Below are positions 49,540-60,807 of a stretch of 64,000 nucleotides of DNA, piece after piece. This DNA comes from Acanthacorydalis orientalis (Eukaryota; Arthropoda; Insecta; Megaloptera; Corydalidae), in contig CM068313.1 of assembly GCA_034766995.1 (NCBI GenBank), positions 26,561,825 through 26,625,824 on the forward strand. Reading direction: 5' to 3'. Both the position numbers and the translations under genes were made by a program. The stretch's first letter is position 1. Every line of letters starts with the position of its first letter. The notes below the pieces were generated by a model. The model was not told where the DNA came from, ran no database searches, and worked only from the letters and a program-made list of their open reading frames with translations.

Positions 49540-49920
49540 CCCATTACTTCACAATCGCCAATATGATACACTTGGGCCCATATCCACGGTTATACCACAT
49601 ATAGAGTCGCTTTTATGTGCAGTCTTGGTCATAAAAGCCAACGAATTGTTTTAGTATAGCCATGGCTTCGAATGCCTATTCGGTCTGACATCGTTCGACA
49701 AAAGAAGCTGCAGCACTTTCATTTCCCTTACTGTATTCCATGTTCTTATATCAAGGGGGATTGATTTTCTCTTTGCTGTAGTAATTTACTCACGTTGCAC
49801 TTATAGCAACAGCCTATGTCGTGGGGTCACTCATTTACGCCAAATGTAGAGTGCATTATGCTGCTATTACTTTGTGTCTAAGCGTAATTTCGCAGCGCAT
49901 CTTAAATCTAAATTAACCAC
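49540..49920. other. GC-richer island, unresolved
   Basis: It contains a strong + acceptor (GATTTTCTCTTTGCTGTAG, ending 49786) followed by 22 open codons (IYSRCTYSNSLCRGVTHLRQ), and on the minus strand a perfect donor AAC|GTGAGT near 49795 and another GTAAGG near 49731. Short units on both strands are possible; none is clearly best. Confidence 0.25.
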
Positions 49921-50680
49921 TCAAAGTTCTCGACAAGATTTGTTAAAACATATATAACGGAAGTACGATGCAATTCATTTTATCATTCGTATGAATTTTA
50001 CTTCCTTATTTTACGAGCGACAATTTTTATTTCCAATGAAAATACACTAATTAAATAGTTAATATTCACTTGACTATGAATTAACATTTTTTATTATATA
50101 TTGAATAACTTAATGGAAACTATATTTTAAATCATTTTTTTATTCCAATTAAACAGATTAGGGAAATTTAAAATATTGTCAATCATTTTTAATCTAAAAC
50201 ACTATAAAATAAAATAATAAAAAAAAACAATTTATAAAAAGCAAAAAGATAGTTATACCAATACTTTTTCGTCAAAACATATGAAACATAATATATAATG
50301 CCAATGTCTGACAATGCTGTTATCTACATATAATCGAATAACATACGAACTATCAGATGCATATATTACAATAGAAAATTATTGTGTTTCACATTATCGA
50401 TAATTTTCTTAAACACCAAATCCAATTAATTATTGATTAATTATATGTTTGTATACTTTATCGATTTGTTTAAGAACTATACATGTGTGTATATAACATT
50501 GAAATATTTTATACAATAAATATATCAATATTTATTACTGGCCGATATTTAAATTTGATGAAATATGAAAAATGTTATGATAAAATTATCTTTCAGAAAC
50601 ATTACTGTATGGCTAAAAAAAACGTTTTATCAATATTAAAAAAAAATTACCACAAAAATATCTGCACAGAATGAGAATTC

Positions 50681-50860
50681 CTACTGCAAAAGCTGAATTG
50701 CAGCGGGCAATGTTGAAAATGTTCGCAGTTGTATAACAACCGTGCGTTTATAAGCGAACACACAAATTGCGTGAGCACAGCAAATGATGAGTGAATTCCA
50801 CAGTAAATATCTTGAGGCGTCAGCTTCGCCGTATACCACTACTTCGTCAAATGAAACCCC
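50681..50860 (-). CDS. open frame in GC island, possible terminal exon
   Basis: On the minus strand a stop-free frame of about 59 codons ends at TAG. It includes DEVVVYGEADASRYLLWNSL followed by a Cys-rich hydrophobic run (IICCAHAICVFAY) and RTVVIQLRTFSTLPAAIQLL. No ATG start or convincing acceptor is seen. The + strand of the same island has an acceptor GAATTGCAG and a donor TTGC|GTGAGC but no open frame between them. Confidence 0.23.
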   Translation of the reverse strand, partial: GVSFDEVVVYGEADASRYLLWNSLIICCAHAICVFAYKRTVVIQLRTFSTLPAAIQLLQ

Positions 50861-51385
50861 TCAACCAAACTGCTAGATAACTAGAATATGATGTAAATTA
50901 AATTTCATCAATAGGTACGAACGTTTCTTGTATCTATTTAATTTCGCGAACTTTTTAATATAATTACATATAGTAAAAGTTATTACAATATCAGAAATCG
51001 GATACTTCAGGAATCTTATTTCACTGTAATTGTTCATTGATAAAATGTTACATATTTAGATTTTTTCTGAATTTAATATTATTTTTCAATTTGTTTTTCA
51101 ATATTTGATCAAATTTAATTTCTAGTTGAAAAATAAATTTTATCCGATTTTATCTTTGAAAACCAATAAAGAAAAGATACGTGTTTTTAAAGAAAACAAC
51201 ATGTTTTAATAATTGTTTGAATACTATTATTCAATTTCTATGTAATTTAAAGATGCATAAAAAGTGAACAAATACATGAAAGTCTACTATTCACAATAAA
51301 AACTCAATACACATAATTTAATAAATTGTACAATAAAAATTGTATTTTTTTATTTCAGAAATGAATGAATATTATTATTTTTTGT

Positions 51386-51387
<2 letters not shown>

Positions 51388-51429
<42 letters not shown>
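51388..51429. repeat. (AT)n microsatellite
   Basis: About 20 AT units, 115 bp upstream of the acceptor at 51545. Confidence 0.96.
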
Positions 51430-51433
<4 letters not shown>

Positions 51434-51545
51434 GTTTGATTTATGCATGTAAGTAAAAAAATGTCCAAATACACAAAATACAAAATGTCACATAAATATA
51501 TCATAAAATATATAATATTGCTGTATCATTTGATGGATTTTCTAG

Positions 51546-51728
51546 ACAGCTAAAATATATGGTTATATTTCTAATATTACGTCAGACGATAGTACGATGT
51601 TCATCTCATACTCTTCAACCCCTATCGCGTACCATCCATATAAATATGATATTCGGAAAGCCGCAATAAAGTTAGAATATCCACAAGTTTGGCCACTGGC
51701 GGCAGAAATTCCTCGTGAGACGAAATAA
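51546..51728 (+). CDS. candidate coding exon, 60 codons to stop
   Basis: The acceptor TTGATGGATTTTCTAG ends at 51545. The frame that begins exactly at the first exon base is open for 60 codons to TAA. The peptide reads TAKIYGYISNITSDDSTMFI, then a Tyr/Pro-rich stretch (YSSTPIAYHPYKYDIRKAAI) and KLEYPQVWPLAAEIPRETK. Phase 0 matches the phase-0 end of the 44605-44676 exon. An internal donor (CTC|GTGAGA after 51715) could instead splice onward in phase 1. The composition is balanced and protein-like, but no family is recognised. Confidence 0.38.
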   Translation, partial: TAKIYGYISNITSDDSTMFISYSSTPIAYHPYKYDIRKAAIKLEYPQVWPLAAEIPRETK

Positions 51729-51739
51729 GATTACTAACT

Positions 51740-53800
51740 TAGTTAGGGATCCGGAAGAGAACCAACGCGATGAAGAGGGTGGGTTCATAAGGCTATGTGT
51801 AATACGGTCGGATGAAGTTACTGTCTGCGCGAACAAAATGAAAAGCATTGCTAGATTTTAAGATATTTTGCATTGTTGTCACCATAGTGATAATACTATT
51901 TGTCATTTTTTGAGAATCTTCAATATATGTTACCAATACTGACAATATATAAGACGAGGAATAAGCTGTTCTCTCTCCCATGATAATTTATCTTATCTCA
52001 TGATAATAATAAAATTCGAAGTATTTTATCTGTATAAAATGAATTTAGTTTCTTTAACAATGATAATTTCAACTTCAACACCCAATTTGAAACTCACTTC
52101 AAAAAAAAAAAGTAAAACACGCTAACAAAAGTGGATATATACGTATTGCAAACATAGTTTAGATAACATCATCGTTTTATTACACCACTTTTGTTAGTTT
52201 TTTATAAAAGCTTTTTAAGAAAAATAAAAGAAAATAAAAGAAATGTTTCCATTTAATTTTTATAAGAATACAAAAAATCTTTGTTGCTGTGTTTCAGTGT
52301 TCAAATTAAATATTGAATTAAAAATACCGACAAATATTTGTGATAAAATCATATACGTAATCAAAATTAAATCATTATATTTAATTAAATAAAATTATTA
52401 TCTTAAAAAGTTATGAATATTATAATTTTTTAATATATGAATTAGATTATAAAAGAAAATATTCTGTATCTAAATTAAAATCCTTGGTTCTTAATGTTTT
52501 CTTTTGTAAGAGTTCACTAAAAACTGTAATTGCATTAACACAGTAAGTACTACAATATTTAATAAAATTATACATGTTTGTGTATATATATATGTATACA
52601 TACATTTATATCTATGCATGTGTAAATGGAGATCATGAAAATAAGAAAATGTATATATATATATATATGCTTATTTTCTTATTCAATTAGAAGTTAAATT
52701 ATAAATGTAATGGTAATGAGAGAAAATCATTCATTTTTTTTACTATTTATCGATTTCTCGATAATGTTAATAAAAAGTCGTGTATATTACATATATTTTT
52801 TTACTCTGATAATCTGTACAACTTCGAAAACTAATTAAAGTCTTTAAATCGTTTAAAAAGTTTAAAAATATTTGTTAAAAATGAAATGAAAATATTCAAA
52901 AAATATTTTTAGTTACCCGTCATATAAAGAGAATGATTGCAATTTAAATAAAGTGTAAAATAAATTTGTAAAAAATTCCCCTCCCTCATTTCTCCGGTAA
53001 ATTGCTTTTAGAATGTCACCAAGTCTCCAAAAGCGCTTGATACAGATAAGAGACTTGTAATTTAATTAAACAGTTACCCTTTCCCAAGTTTACGGAATGT
53101 CTGATTTTTCATTCACGGACACTTTTCGAAGTAACTTGACAAACGGATGAAATCTCCTTGAGAAAATTACAAACTTATGTTTTTCACAAAGAAAGGTTTG
53201 GTGGAAAACATCGGCTGTGAAATTGTGTAGTTATATATAAAATATATTTTATCATACCTTTCGAATGGTAGAATTTCTAATTGAATTTTATGAGAGTTGT
53301 ATTTCAGAATATCACATTTTTATTATATTTTTACCATACTCTATTGTAATATAACATTAAGTAATTTTGATAGATATTTTTTTAATAATTAATTGTTATT
53401 TACCAAATATATACACGATATAAAATAAATACTCTTTTGTAAAGAATTTAAAGTGACATTTTTGTAATAAGATTAAAAAACATCTTACTACTACTTCACC
53501 ATAAATGTTTCTTATCGTTCTTTAATTTGTAACATATAAAGTTAACAATTTTTTTCTTTATATTACACACAATAATTAATTACATTTAAAATACTGACGA
53601 AAAAAATAATATCAAATATGTAATAATTGCACGATACAATTTTTTTTAAACATATAAATAATCGATATTATTATTTACACTTCTAATTATATTTAATTGT
53701 TGCATGCCCAAGTTTAATCATAATTTTCAAAAATAGTCATACTTAACTATCTTATAGACTTTAAAGTACAAAATATTTCCATTATACAGAGATGAATTCT
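51740..53800. other. AT-rich DNA, nothing recognised
   Basis: Short AT blocks near 52590 and 52650. The minus ORF at 51793-51981 lacks support. Confidence 0.55.
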
Positions 53801-53839
53801 GAGCGCGTGAGAATATAGTCACCCTCTCATTTCTTTTAG

Positions 53840-53900
53840 CATCCCCTACAACAATTTCAGCAGACGAGCGTCTACAGAGAATAAGAATAATGGTAGTGAA
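53840..53900 (+). CDS. candidate internal exon, 61 nt
   Basis: The acceptor CACCCTCTCATTTCTTTTAG ends at 53839 and the donor GAA|GTAAGT begins at 53901, both near consensus. Two of three frames are open throughout: one gives IPYNNFSRRASTENKNNGSE with an RRAS basic-Ser motif, the other SPTTISADERLQRIRIMVV. An internal AG at 53860 offers a shorter 40-nt form. At 61 nt, inclusion would shift the frame relative to skipping. No family is recognised. Confidence 0.38.
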
Positions 53901-53936
53901 GTAAGTTTAATTAGTATAAATTATCACCCTGTCCAA

Positions 53937-54171
53937 TTAATATCGTATAAGGAAAGGCAAGACAGCGACCCGTGTATATATGTAGCGAATATACGTATGT
54001 TGCATTGTGTCTATGAAGACACATTTCATCCGCCATGGCTGTAGATAAGATGGGAGTACAAGGGTTTTCGTTTCAGAGCTTTGATTGTATTTTCCATGGA
54101 TGCGGTCGATCAAGAGTGCTAATTCGAATTCCGGGCATCGCGTCATATCGACATCGTTCCTGATTACCCCA
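53937..54171 (-). CDS. candidate terminal exon, about 77 codons
   Basis: On the minus strand the acceptor CGCCATCTCTTCTTGGATAG is followed by an open frame to TAA. Without assuming the intron, the frame is open about 96 codons. The peptide includes GVIRNDVDMTRCPEFELALL, IDRIHGKYNQSSETKTLVLP and SYLQPWRMKCVFIDTMQHTY. It has balanced use of Asp, Glu, Arg and Leu, unlike the Ile/Lys/Asn-rich chance ORFs elsewhere. It is the best minus-strand coding candidate. No domain is recognised. Confidence 0.35.
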
Positions 54172-54721
54172 CTATCCAAGAAGAGATGGCGCACGTCCAA
54201 GAATTTTTGTTGATGAAAAGTAATTTGTCAGTATTTGGTTCTTGAAAGGGGTCGATCTCGGAAAAATCTTTGCGTAATCGGGTGGAAAAAAACGTCGAAA
54301 ATGCGAAGAATTTTTTTAATAATTATATGATTCTACTGAGAATATTTTCTTTTTTGACTTTCAAGGTTTGTTAATTATTGAGAAACATGACTTTTATTAA
54401 TAGATCTAATTATTAAGTTTATTCTTGGTAAATTATACACATTCGCTTATACAATTATGTAAATATGTATTTCTGTCGGGAGTAACGCTTTACTATTTAA
54501 ATTTTATTAAAAATAGGAAATAAATTGTAAATAATCATCTGAAGAGAATTTTATTTTTAGAAACTCGGAGAAATCACAAAGTCAATTTAAAAATAGTCAA
54601 CTGAATTTAAAGTGAGAAAAATATTTTATTTAAAAAAATAATTTATATATAAACAGTATTCAACTATGATTAATTAACACAACTATCAAATTTATATTTA
54701 ATGGTTACTAGTCACATTATC

Positions 54722-54738
54722 GAGGCGGGAGCTTCGCC
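54722..54738. other. 17-nt GC word shared with 50814-50830
   Basis: GAGGCGGGAGCTTCGCC against GAGGCGTCAGCTTCGCC, two differences. Both lie in isolated GC patches. Confidence 0.4.
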
Positions 54739-54932
54739 ATCCACTCGCCCTCCTTTAACAAATACCAGAAATTAACTACTTGTATAAACAAATAATCCGC
54801 GTGAAATATAAATGGTAAACTTTTTATCGGAAAAATTTACAAAAATTAACATAACAAAATCCAATGTTAAAATGTGTTGTAATTTTTTAACTCTAAAGCT
54901 TCAGTGAATATTTTGAATAAATTTCTTAACAG

Positions 54933-55071
54933 TTTTACGCTGATACCGTATACTCTCTTTTGTTTAAACATCGTGAAACAGAACACTGATCATGTTACTG
55001 AAATCAACCAATTAGAACAGAGACTACGTAATCTCCATCAATCAATCATAACACAAATAAAAATTATGGAG
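54933..55071 (+). CDS. candidate internal exon with coiled-coil pattern
   Basis: The acceptor GAATAAATTTCTTAACAG ends at 54932, and the donor ATGGAG|GTGAAC begins at 55072. After one completing base, 46 codons are open and leave phase 0. The first part is FTLIPYTLFCLNIVKQNTDH. The second, VTEINQLEQRLRNLHQSIIT then QIKIME, spaces Ile/Leu like heptads of a short coiled coil. The frame continues past the donor to a stop at 55221, so it could also be a terminal exon. GC is only mildly raised. No family is recognised. Confidence 0.33.
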
Positions 55072-55758
55072 GTGAACGAGAATCAATTTTTATTTATAGA
55101 AAGATATATTTCTTATTCGTTTCACAAAACTAATATAATAAAAACGCGAGAAAGAAATCTATTTGAAAGAACTAACAAAACTCATAAAGATAATATGAAC
55201 ACCGAACAAAAACGATTTTAAAAATACATTTATAAATACATTCGCTGTTTATACCTGGTGGAAAAATAGAAACAGCTGTTGAAAACATCCGAACAATAAC
55301 ACGATATGAATTATTGACAAACATTTGAAAACAAATATTATTACAAATGGAAAAGTAATACGAATTGACAAATGGATTAATGTTCATTTAAAAGATATTA
55401 TTAATTGTTTTACACCAATACAATCAATATTTGCAAATATCAATTTGATTAAATTTTAATAGGTGGCTGACAAATGTTGGCGGAAAACCAATATTTGACA
55501 GCTTCTATCGAATTAACTGTCAAAATAAATAATCCCTCGCAACAAAAAGATCAATAATTCACGAGGATTCTATACTCACAAATTTATCAATTTAACACTT
55601 CTCATCAAATAATTCGTCAATTTGAAAGCAGACATAGTGTTCAAAACATATTTTGTAAATAAAAACTGATAATTTGGTTACAAAGATTTGAATTTCAGTT
55701 TAATTACAAAGATTTCAGTTTCAGTATTTTACAATTTAACATAAATCCATGTATAGTA

Positions 55759-55816
55759 ATATATATATATATATATATATATACACATGTATATATGTAT
55801 GTGTGTGAGAGAGAGT
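55759..55816. repeat. (AT)n then GT/GA simple sequence
   Basis: AT run, ACACATGTATATATGTATGT, then GTGTGAGAGAGAG. Confidence 0.94.
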
Positions 55817-56511
55817 AGAAACTACCAGTTATTGAAAAAAGAGAGCTGTTGAAAATGATACATACTAAAACTAAACCGCAATTTGAGATAACAAAAACTC
55901 TTCATATCTAACTTATTGTTGACTTTTTAGTATATTATATAACTGCAAAAATTACCTTCATAAACTACTTCAAATACAAACAATATTATACACAACATTA
56001 TGGTAAATTTAAATTTATATTTTACTTGATGTCACTTGATTGTCAATCTTGGTATTGACGACATGAAATGCTATTTAAGCATAATAAAAATTTGAAAAAA
56101 AAAATAATATTATTAACTAATAATTACGTATCAAAAATAAATACATATATCAGATCTATCATTTTTTTAAATAATTTCAAAAGTAAAAACACGCATAAAA
56201 ATGAAAACAAAAAATTATAAATTAATGGATATTAATGGATTTCAATGGCTAATTATTTCAAACTAAAGAGTAAATTAACTGTTTGGATATTTAATATATT
56301 TTTCTTCTAAAAATAAATTTAATACAATAAATAATGTATTTTTTTGTTAATTATTTCTTCTCGATCAAAATTCCTCAAATGAATTGTATTATCTTATTAT
56401 ATCAAATCAATTCGAATTAACAAAATCCACAAACTTGATAATAATAAGAATACTAAATGAAATTTAAATAATAACAATAAATAATACACATGTAAAATAA
56501 TGAAATAATAT

Positions 56512-56513
<2 letters not shown>

Positions 56514-56562
<49 letters not shown>

Positions 56563-56585
56563 GAGTATATATATATATATATATA
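56514..56585. repeat. (AT)n microsatellite
   Basis: Two AT blocks split by ACGAGT at 56561-56566. Confidence 0.97.
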
Positions 56586-57187
56586 AAGTCATTTGATATT
56601 TTGAAGAACTTCTTTCAGTGCTTTATCATTTAAAATTATCACAAAATTAAAATTTAGTAAGTAATTAATATATATATATATATATATACATATGCATATT
56701 TTAATTTTAACATCATAATAAAAATATTTTGTCGAATTGTTATGCACTACAATTATTCACAAAAGATCGTTTTTATGTGAAAATATATAAAAACCAAATT
56801 GTTTTCCTTCAAATCAGGTTCATTACTGACATAATTTTCTTTTATAAAGAAAATAGATGTGTCGTAGTTAAATAAAATAAGTTGTTAAGAAAATAACAAA
56901 TATAATAACGTAACTGAAATTTTTACATACCAAGCAAGTTCTAGTACATACTTTTCATGAGAATCAACTAAAAGATAAATACAAAATTTATCCAAAATTA
57001 TTTACAATATATGTACATGCAAAAAAAAAATACTAAAAATAAACTAAATTGTTCTTTTATTAAGACATCAAACTGTATACTTTCGTGCGTGTACGCATCT
57101 CACTAACAATAAATCCCAATTCCCGTATGATACATAAATAAATATCCATTAAGCTTTGGTGTGCATAATTTCACGTACACATCACAG

Positions 57188-57359
57188 TCATCGCATGACA
57201 GCTTTATGGTCGGTGCGGTTAAACGACCGCTTACACTGGCATTCAATAATGCAGACGCTCCGCAATGTTACCACTGAATATACAAACCCTGAACCCAATG
57301 CAGTGACAACTCATTACGTCATTTTATCTAACACACTTGGTCGATACTTATGGTGTTAA
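57188..57359 (+). CDS. candidate terminal exon
   Basis: The acceptor ATTTCACGTACACATCACAG ends at 57187. After one completing base, 56 codons are open to TAA (HRMTALWSVRLNDRLHWHSI, then MQTLRNVTTEYTNPEPNAVT and onward). A second frame starting at the first base is open for 28 codons (SSHDSFMVGAVKRPLTLAFN). GC is raised at 57180-57350. No family is recognised. Confidence 0.28.
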
Positions 57360-57369
57360 ACGCCAATTA

Positions 57370-57831
57370 ACACTATTTTTTATTTATTAACTCACTTTAT
57401 TTAACGATTCATTCAAAAATTAGCCACCGCACATATTGACGTAATTGGTTTTTACTTCATTTTTGATGATGAATACAATTACTGGTGTTCAAATTAACTG
57501 AAACGTTTGATTATTCTGCACTTTCGTATTTTTATACTTTATATGTTTACTTTTAATCAATTATTGAGTAATTGCAGAATTGAACTGGCCTATATTCAAA
57601 TGAAATGAAGACGTTTTATTGATGAATATATTTTTAATTACAATAAAATTAATTCAGTTCAATGAAAATTTTCAATTTATAAGCCTAATGTTTTTCAGTG
57701 TTTTCATTATTATGTATTTTTATTATCGAATGCAAATAATATTTTGTATTTAACTGAAAATTACTCGATAATTTAATTTTAAGAAAATAAACTCATCTAT
57801 ATTCGTATTTCTCTCTCTTTGACTCTCATAT

Positions 57832-57884
<53 letters not shown>

Positions 57885-58590
57885 ATGAAACAAAATTAAT
57901 CAAATAATACATTTTTATACATTTATTTTTACAAATTTACATTAATAAGATCAAAGAAGCTACACATAAGTGATTCGAAATAATAATTTTCTGAATGATT
58001 GATTATATATAAGATAGATTTTTAATTCGAATTCATTACACACACACACACACAATTGATAATCTGTCGAGAACATCTTCAGTCAAATATTTCTATCGTA
58101 GTTTAAAATATTCTTTATTTTTTTTTCAAAAATCTAAATACCAATCATACTTCATACTCATATATACTATAAAGAAAATTAAATTATTGTGTAACAACAA
58201 CAAATTAAAAAAAAATTCTACGTAAAAGTATTTTGAATCTACAAGAATTTCTTTGGAATAAAAAAACCATAATCAATTTAATTTTTAAAAATATGTTCTT
58301 AAATAGTACTAAAAATAACTAGCTATTTTATTAATAATAAATAATAAATGACCAGAGTAATAACTAAGGTTTAATTATTAGTCATAAAGAGGTATGAAGG
58401 TAGAGATAATAGAGGTATATTTAAAAATAAAAAATTATAAAGTTTCATTAATGAACTACATGCAATTATCTATAATAATGCATATAAGAACAATTAACAA
58501 CTTTTTAGTAGATAATTGTTTTCTGAAAACACTTGTTTACAAACAAATTGTATTGCGGAAAACAAAACCACATTCGAAATAAAAAAATAG
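57370..58590. other. AT-rich DNA
   Basis: One AT array and a short (CA)n at 58038-58054. No supported frame. Confidence 0.55.
57835..57880. repeat. (AT)n microsatellite
   Basis: About 23 AT units. Confidence 0.96.
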
Positions 58591-58657
58591 CTTGTAGAAA
58601 AGTACTTTCCGGAAATTGTTGATTACAAGAAAGTTTTTCCACTATCCCGCACTATAG

Positions 58658-58772
58658 ACAACTGGGCAAACAGAAAATTGACCAGCACAGTGGGCAGAAA
58701 GTGAACAACAGACAGCACACTGACTCACGGTTTAAAGTTGGCCCTCGAAACACTCGCAACAACTTTCAATAA
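58658..58772 (+). CDS. candidate 3'-terminal exon with poly(A) signal
   Basis: A strong acceptor (GTTTTTCCACTATCCCGCAC then TATAG) ends at 58657. After one completing base, 37 codons are open to TAA: QLGKQKIDQHSGQKVNNRQH and then TDSRFKVGPRNTRNNFQ. The peptide is very basic and hydrophilic. AATAAA overlaps the stop (58768-58773) and a GT-rich stretch follows, as at a cleavage site. The island continues GC-rich to about 58880 without another clear frame. No family is recognised. Confidence 0.35.
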
Positions 58773-59236
58773 AGTTTGCTCGTGGAGACAGATGCTAGAA
58801 TTACACCCGGGACAAGTTCATGCGATAAACCAGTGTCACTGTGTGTATGTTGGTGTAGCTTAGCGATTTACGGCTATTTGGGAGAGATATTTCAAAAGTT
58901 GCTTCGCCGAGATTGGAAAATGAAAATTTAAATTATAATTAAGCAGAGTGAATATTCCGTTGATACTATCAACGTAACGAAAACATTTACAAATTATACT
59001 ATATTTAAAGACATTATAAGATTAAAATGCTTTTTGATGAAAAGACAAAATATCTGATAATCTTTATTTAATTCATCTTAATTAATATAAACACAATGAT
59101 GTAATTATTTTCATTATATATCGGATTATTTCTAGTCTTCCGGACTTAAATAATGGAAACCTTTAATTTACATCTTTAATCGAATTAACATCATTTCTCA
59201 TTCGTTTTATAGATTCTTAGAAAAGATCAACTCTAT

Positions 59237-59241
<5 letters not shown>

Positions 59242-59292
<51 letters not shown>

Positions 59293-59294
59293 TA
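59242..59294. repeat. (AT)n microsatellite
   Basis: About 26 AT units with a C interruption. Confidence 0.96.
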
Positions 59295-59555
59295 CACAAA
59301 TACACTGAATTTTTGTTTATATTTAAATATTTATGACTTAAGTAATAGACACGAAAATATTTTTCTCTAAAATTAAATTTTTAAAATTCTGAAACAGATA
59401 TATTATTTTTGTATATGAATTCTGTTCATAGAGAATTAAAACATAAAATACTACACTGCATAAAATCAACATTCAAATAATTTTTGAAATTAGAACATAT
59501 TTTTATATTAATTACATTACAAAAGGGTTCATTAAATTCAAGAACATATGTATGC

Positions 59556-59556
<1 letters not shown>

Positions 59557-59621
<65 letters not shown>
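59557..59621. repeat. (AT)n microsatellite
   Basis: Two AT blocks separated by GTT at 59588-59590. Confidence 0.96.
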
Positions 59622-59624
<3 letters not shown>

Positions 59625-60433
59625 CTTTATTAAAGCATGCAAAGTTTCAAATATGTATATTAACAAAGTTATCTCATGATTTAAACATGTAATTATATCG
59701 TAAGTTAACATTTAATCAAATCAAGTCGTAGGAATGAAATATGAAACATTTTCTACTATACATATATGCAAAATTCGAGTCTTTCTAAGACGCACACATG
59801 AACAATAATTGTAAAGTGTGGATTGAGAATGCGCATAAAATTAACTCGGGTAGACAAATTAACCCAGATAAACCTTATCAGCCGCTTTCATAATACTACG
59901 TAGAACATATATTAGAAGTTATAACAGTAATCTAAATAATAAATGATTCTAATTATTCAATTGTATTATCTGTACACAGTTAAATTTCAAACTTTGTAAA
60001 AATAATCATTTATTCAAAATATACGAAAGGTATTCTGTTAATTTAAATAGAGATATATACGTCACGTGTGAATCATATCGGTTATTAAGATTTTAATTGT
60101 TATTTAATCATCTCATACCAATTTGCTTTCATATAAAGATTTTATTAATTTCAAGTTATTACAAAAAGTGACAACATTTCATTATTATTACCTTCAAATA
60201 TTGTACAACAATAAAGAAATAATTTCGTCACAATGTTAGAACTAGTACATTCTTTATTGGTTAAAAAAATATTACCATTATATTAAAAAAAATGTTTTGT
60301 ACATTATAAATACTACCCTGAATTAATTTCAAATTTCGCCAAATTAATTTACACTTAATATAAAAAAGTTTGTAAGGCTTTTAAAAAGACTGATTATTTG
60401 GGGTTTAATGGTGCGTCGACACTTTTAAAAAGA

Positions 60434-60434
<1 letters not shown>

Positions 60435-60488
<54 letters not shown>
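60435..60488. repeat. (AT)n microsatellite
   Basis: About 27 AT units. Confidence 0.97.
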
Positions 60489-60492
<4 letters not shown>

Positions 60493-60747
60493 AGTTGCAA
60501 ATATATAAATTAAGAATTCATAATAATTAACAATAATTAATAATATGTTTATAGAATTTCGTATGAATAATAATTACACAATAGAAAACCAAAGTACGAA
60601 CGTGTTGTTTAAATATGTACAAATTTCTTAAACATAATTATATATGTATATTGTATATGTTAGCAATAACAAATATACATTAAGGAAAATTGTGACTTGC
60701 TTTTGTGAAAATTGAGACGCCGTCTTTGTAAACCACACGATTCACAG

Positions 60748-60807
60748 GCGCAGCTTGAAGCAATGGTGTCTTGTATCACAGATGTTATTAGAGGCTTCTG
60801 CTCGTAA
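60748..60807 (+). CDS. candidate short terminal exon
   Basis: The acceptor AACCACACGATTCACAG ends at 60747. The frame beginning at the first base is open for 19 codons (AQLEAMVSCITDVIRGFCS) to TAA. It is phase-compatible with the 54933-55071 exon. A weak donor (TGCTC|GTAATG) lies at its end. Short, so weakly supported. Confidence 0.22.
   Translation, partial: AQLEAMVSCITDVIRGFCS

Larger units (their letters stand above)
55230..57130. other. AT-rich DNA with microsatellites
   Basis: No island. Arrays at 55759 and 56514. Confidence 0.55.
58910..60690. other. AT-rich DNA with microsatellites
   Basis: No island; arrays listed separately. Confidence 0.55.
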
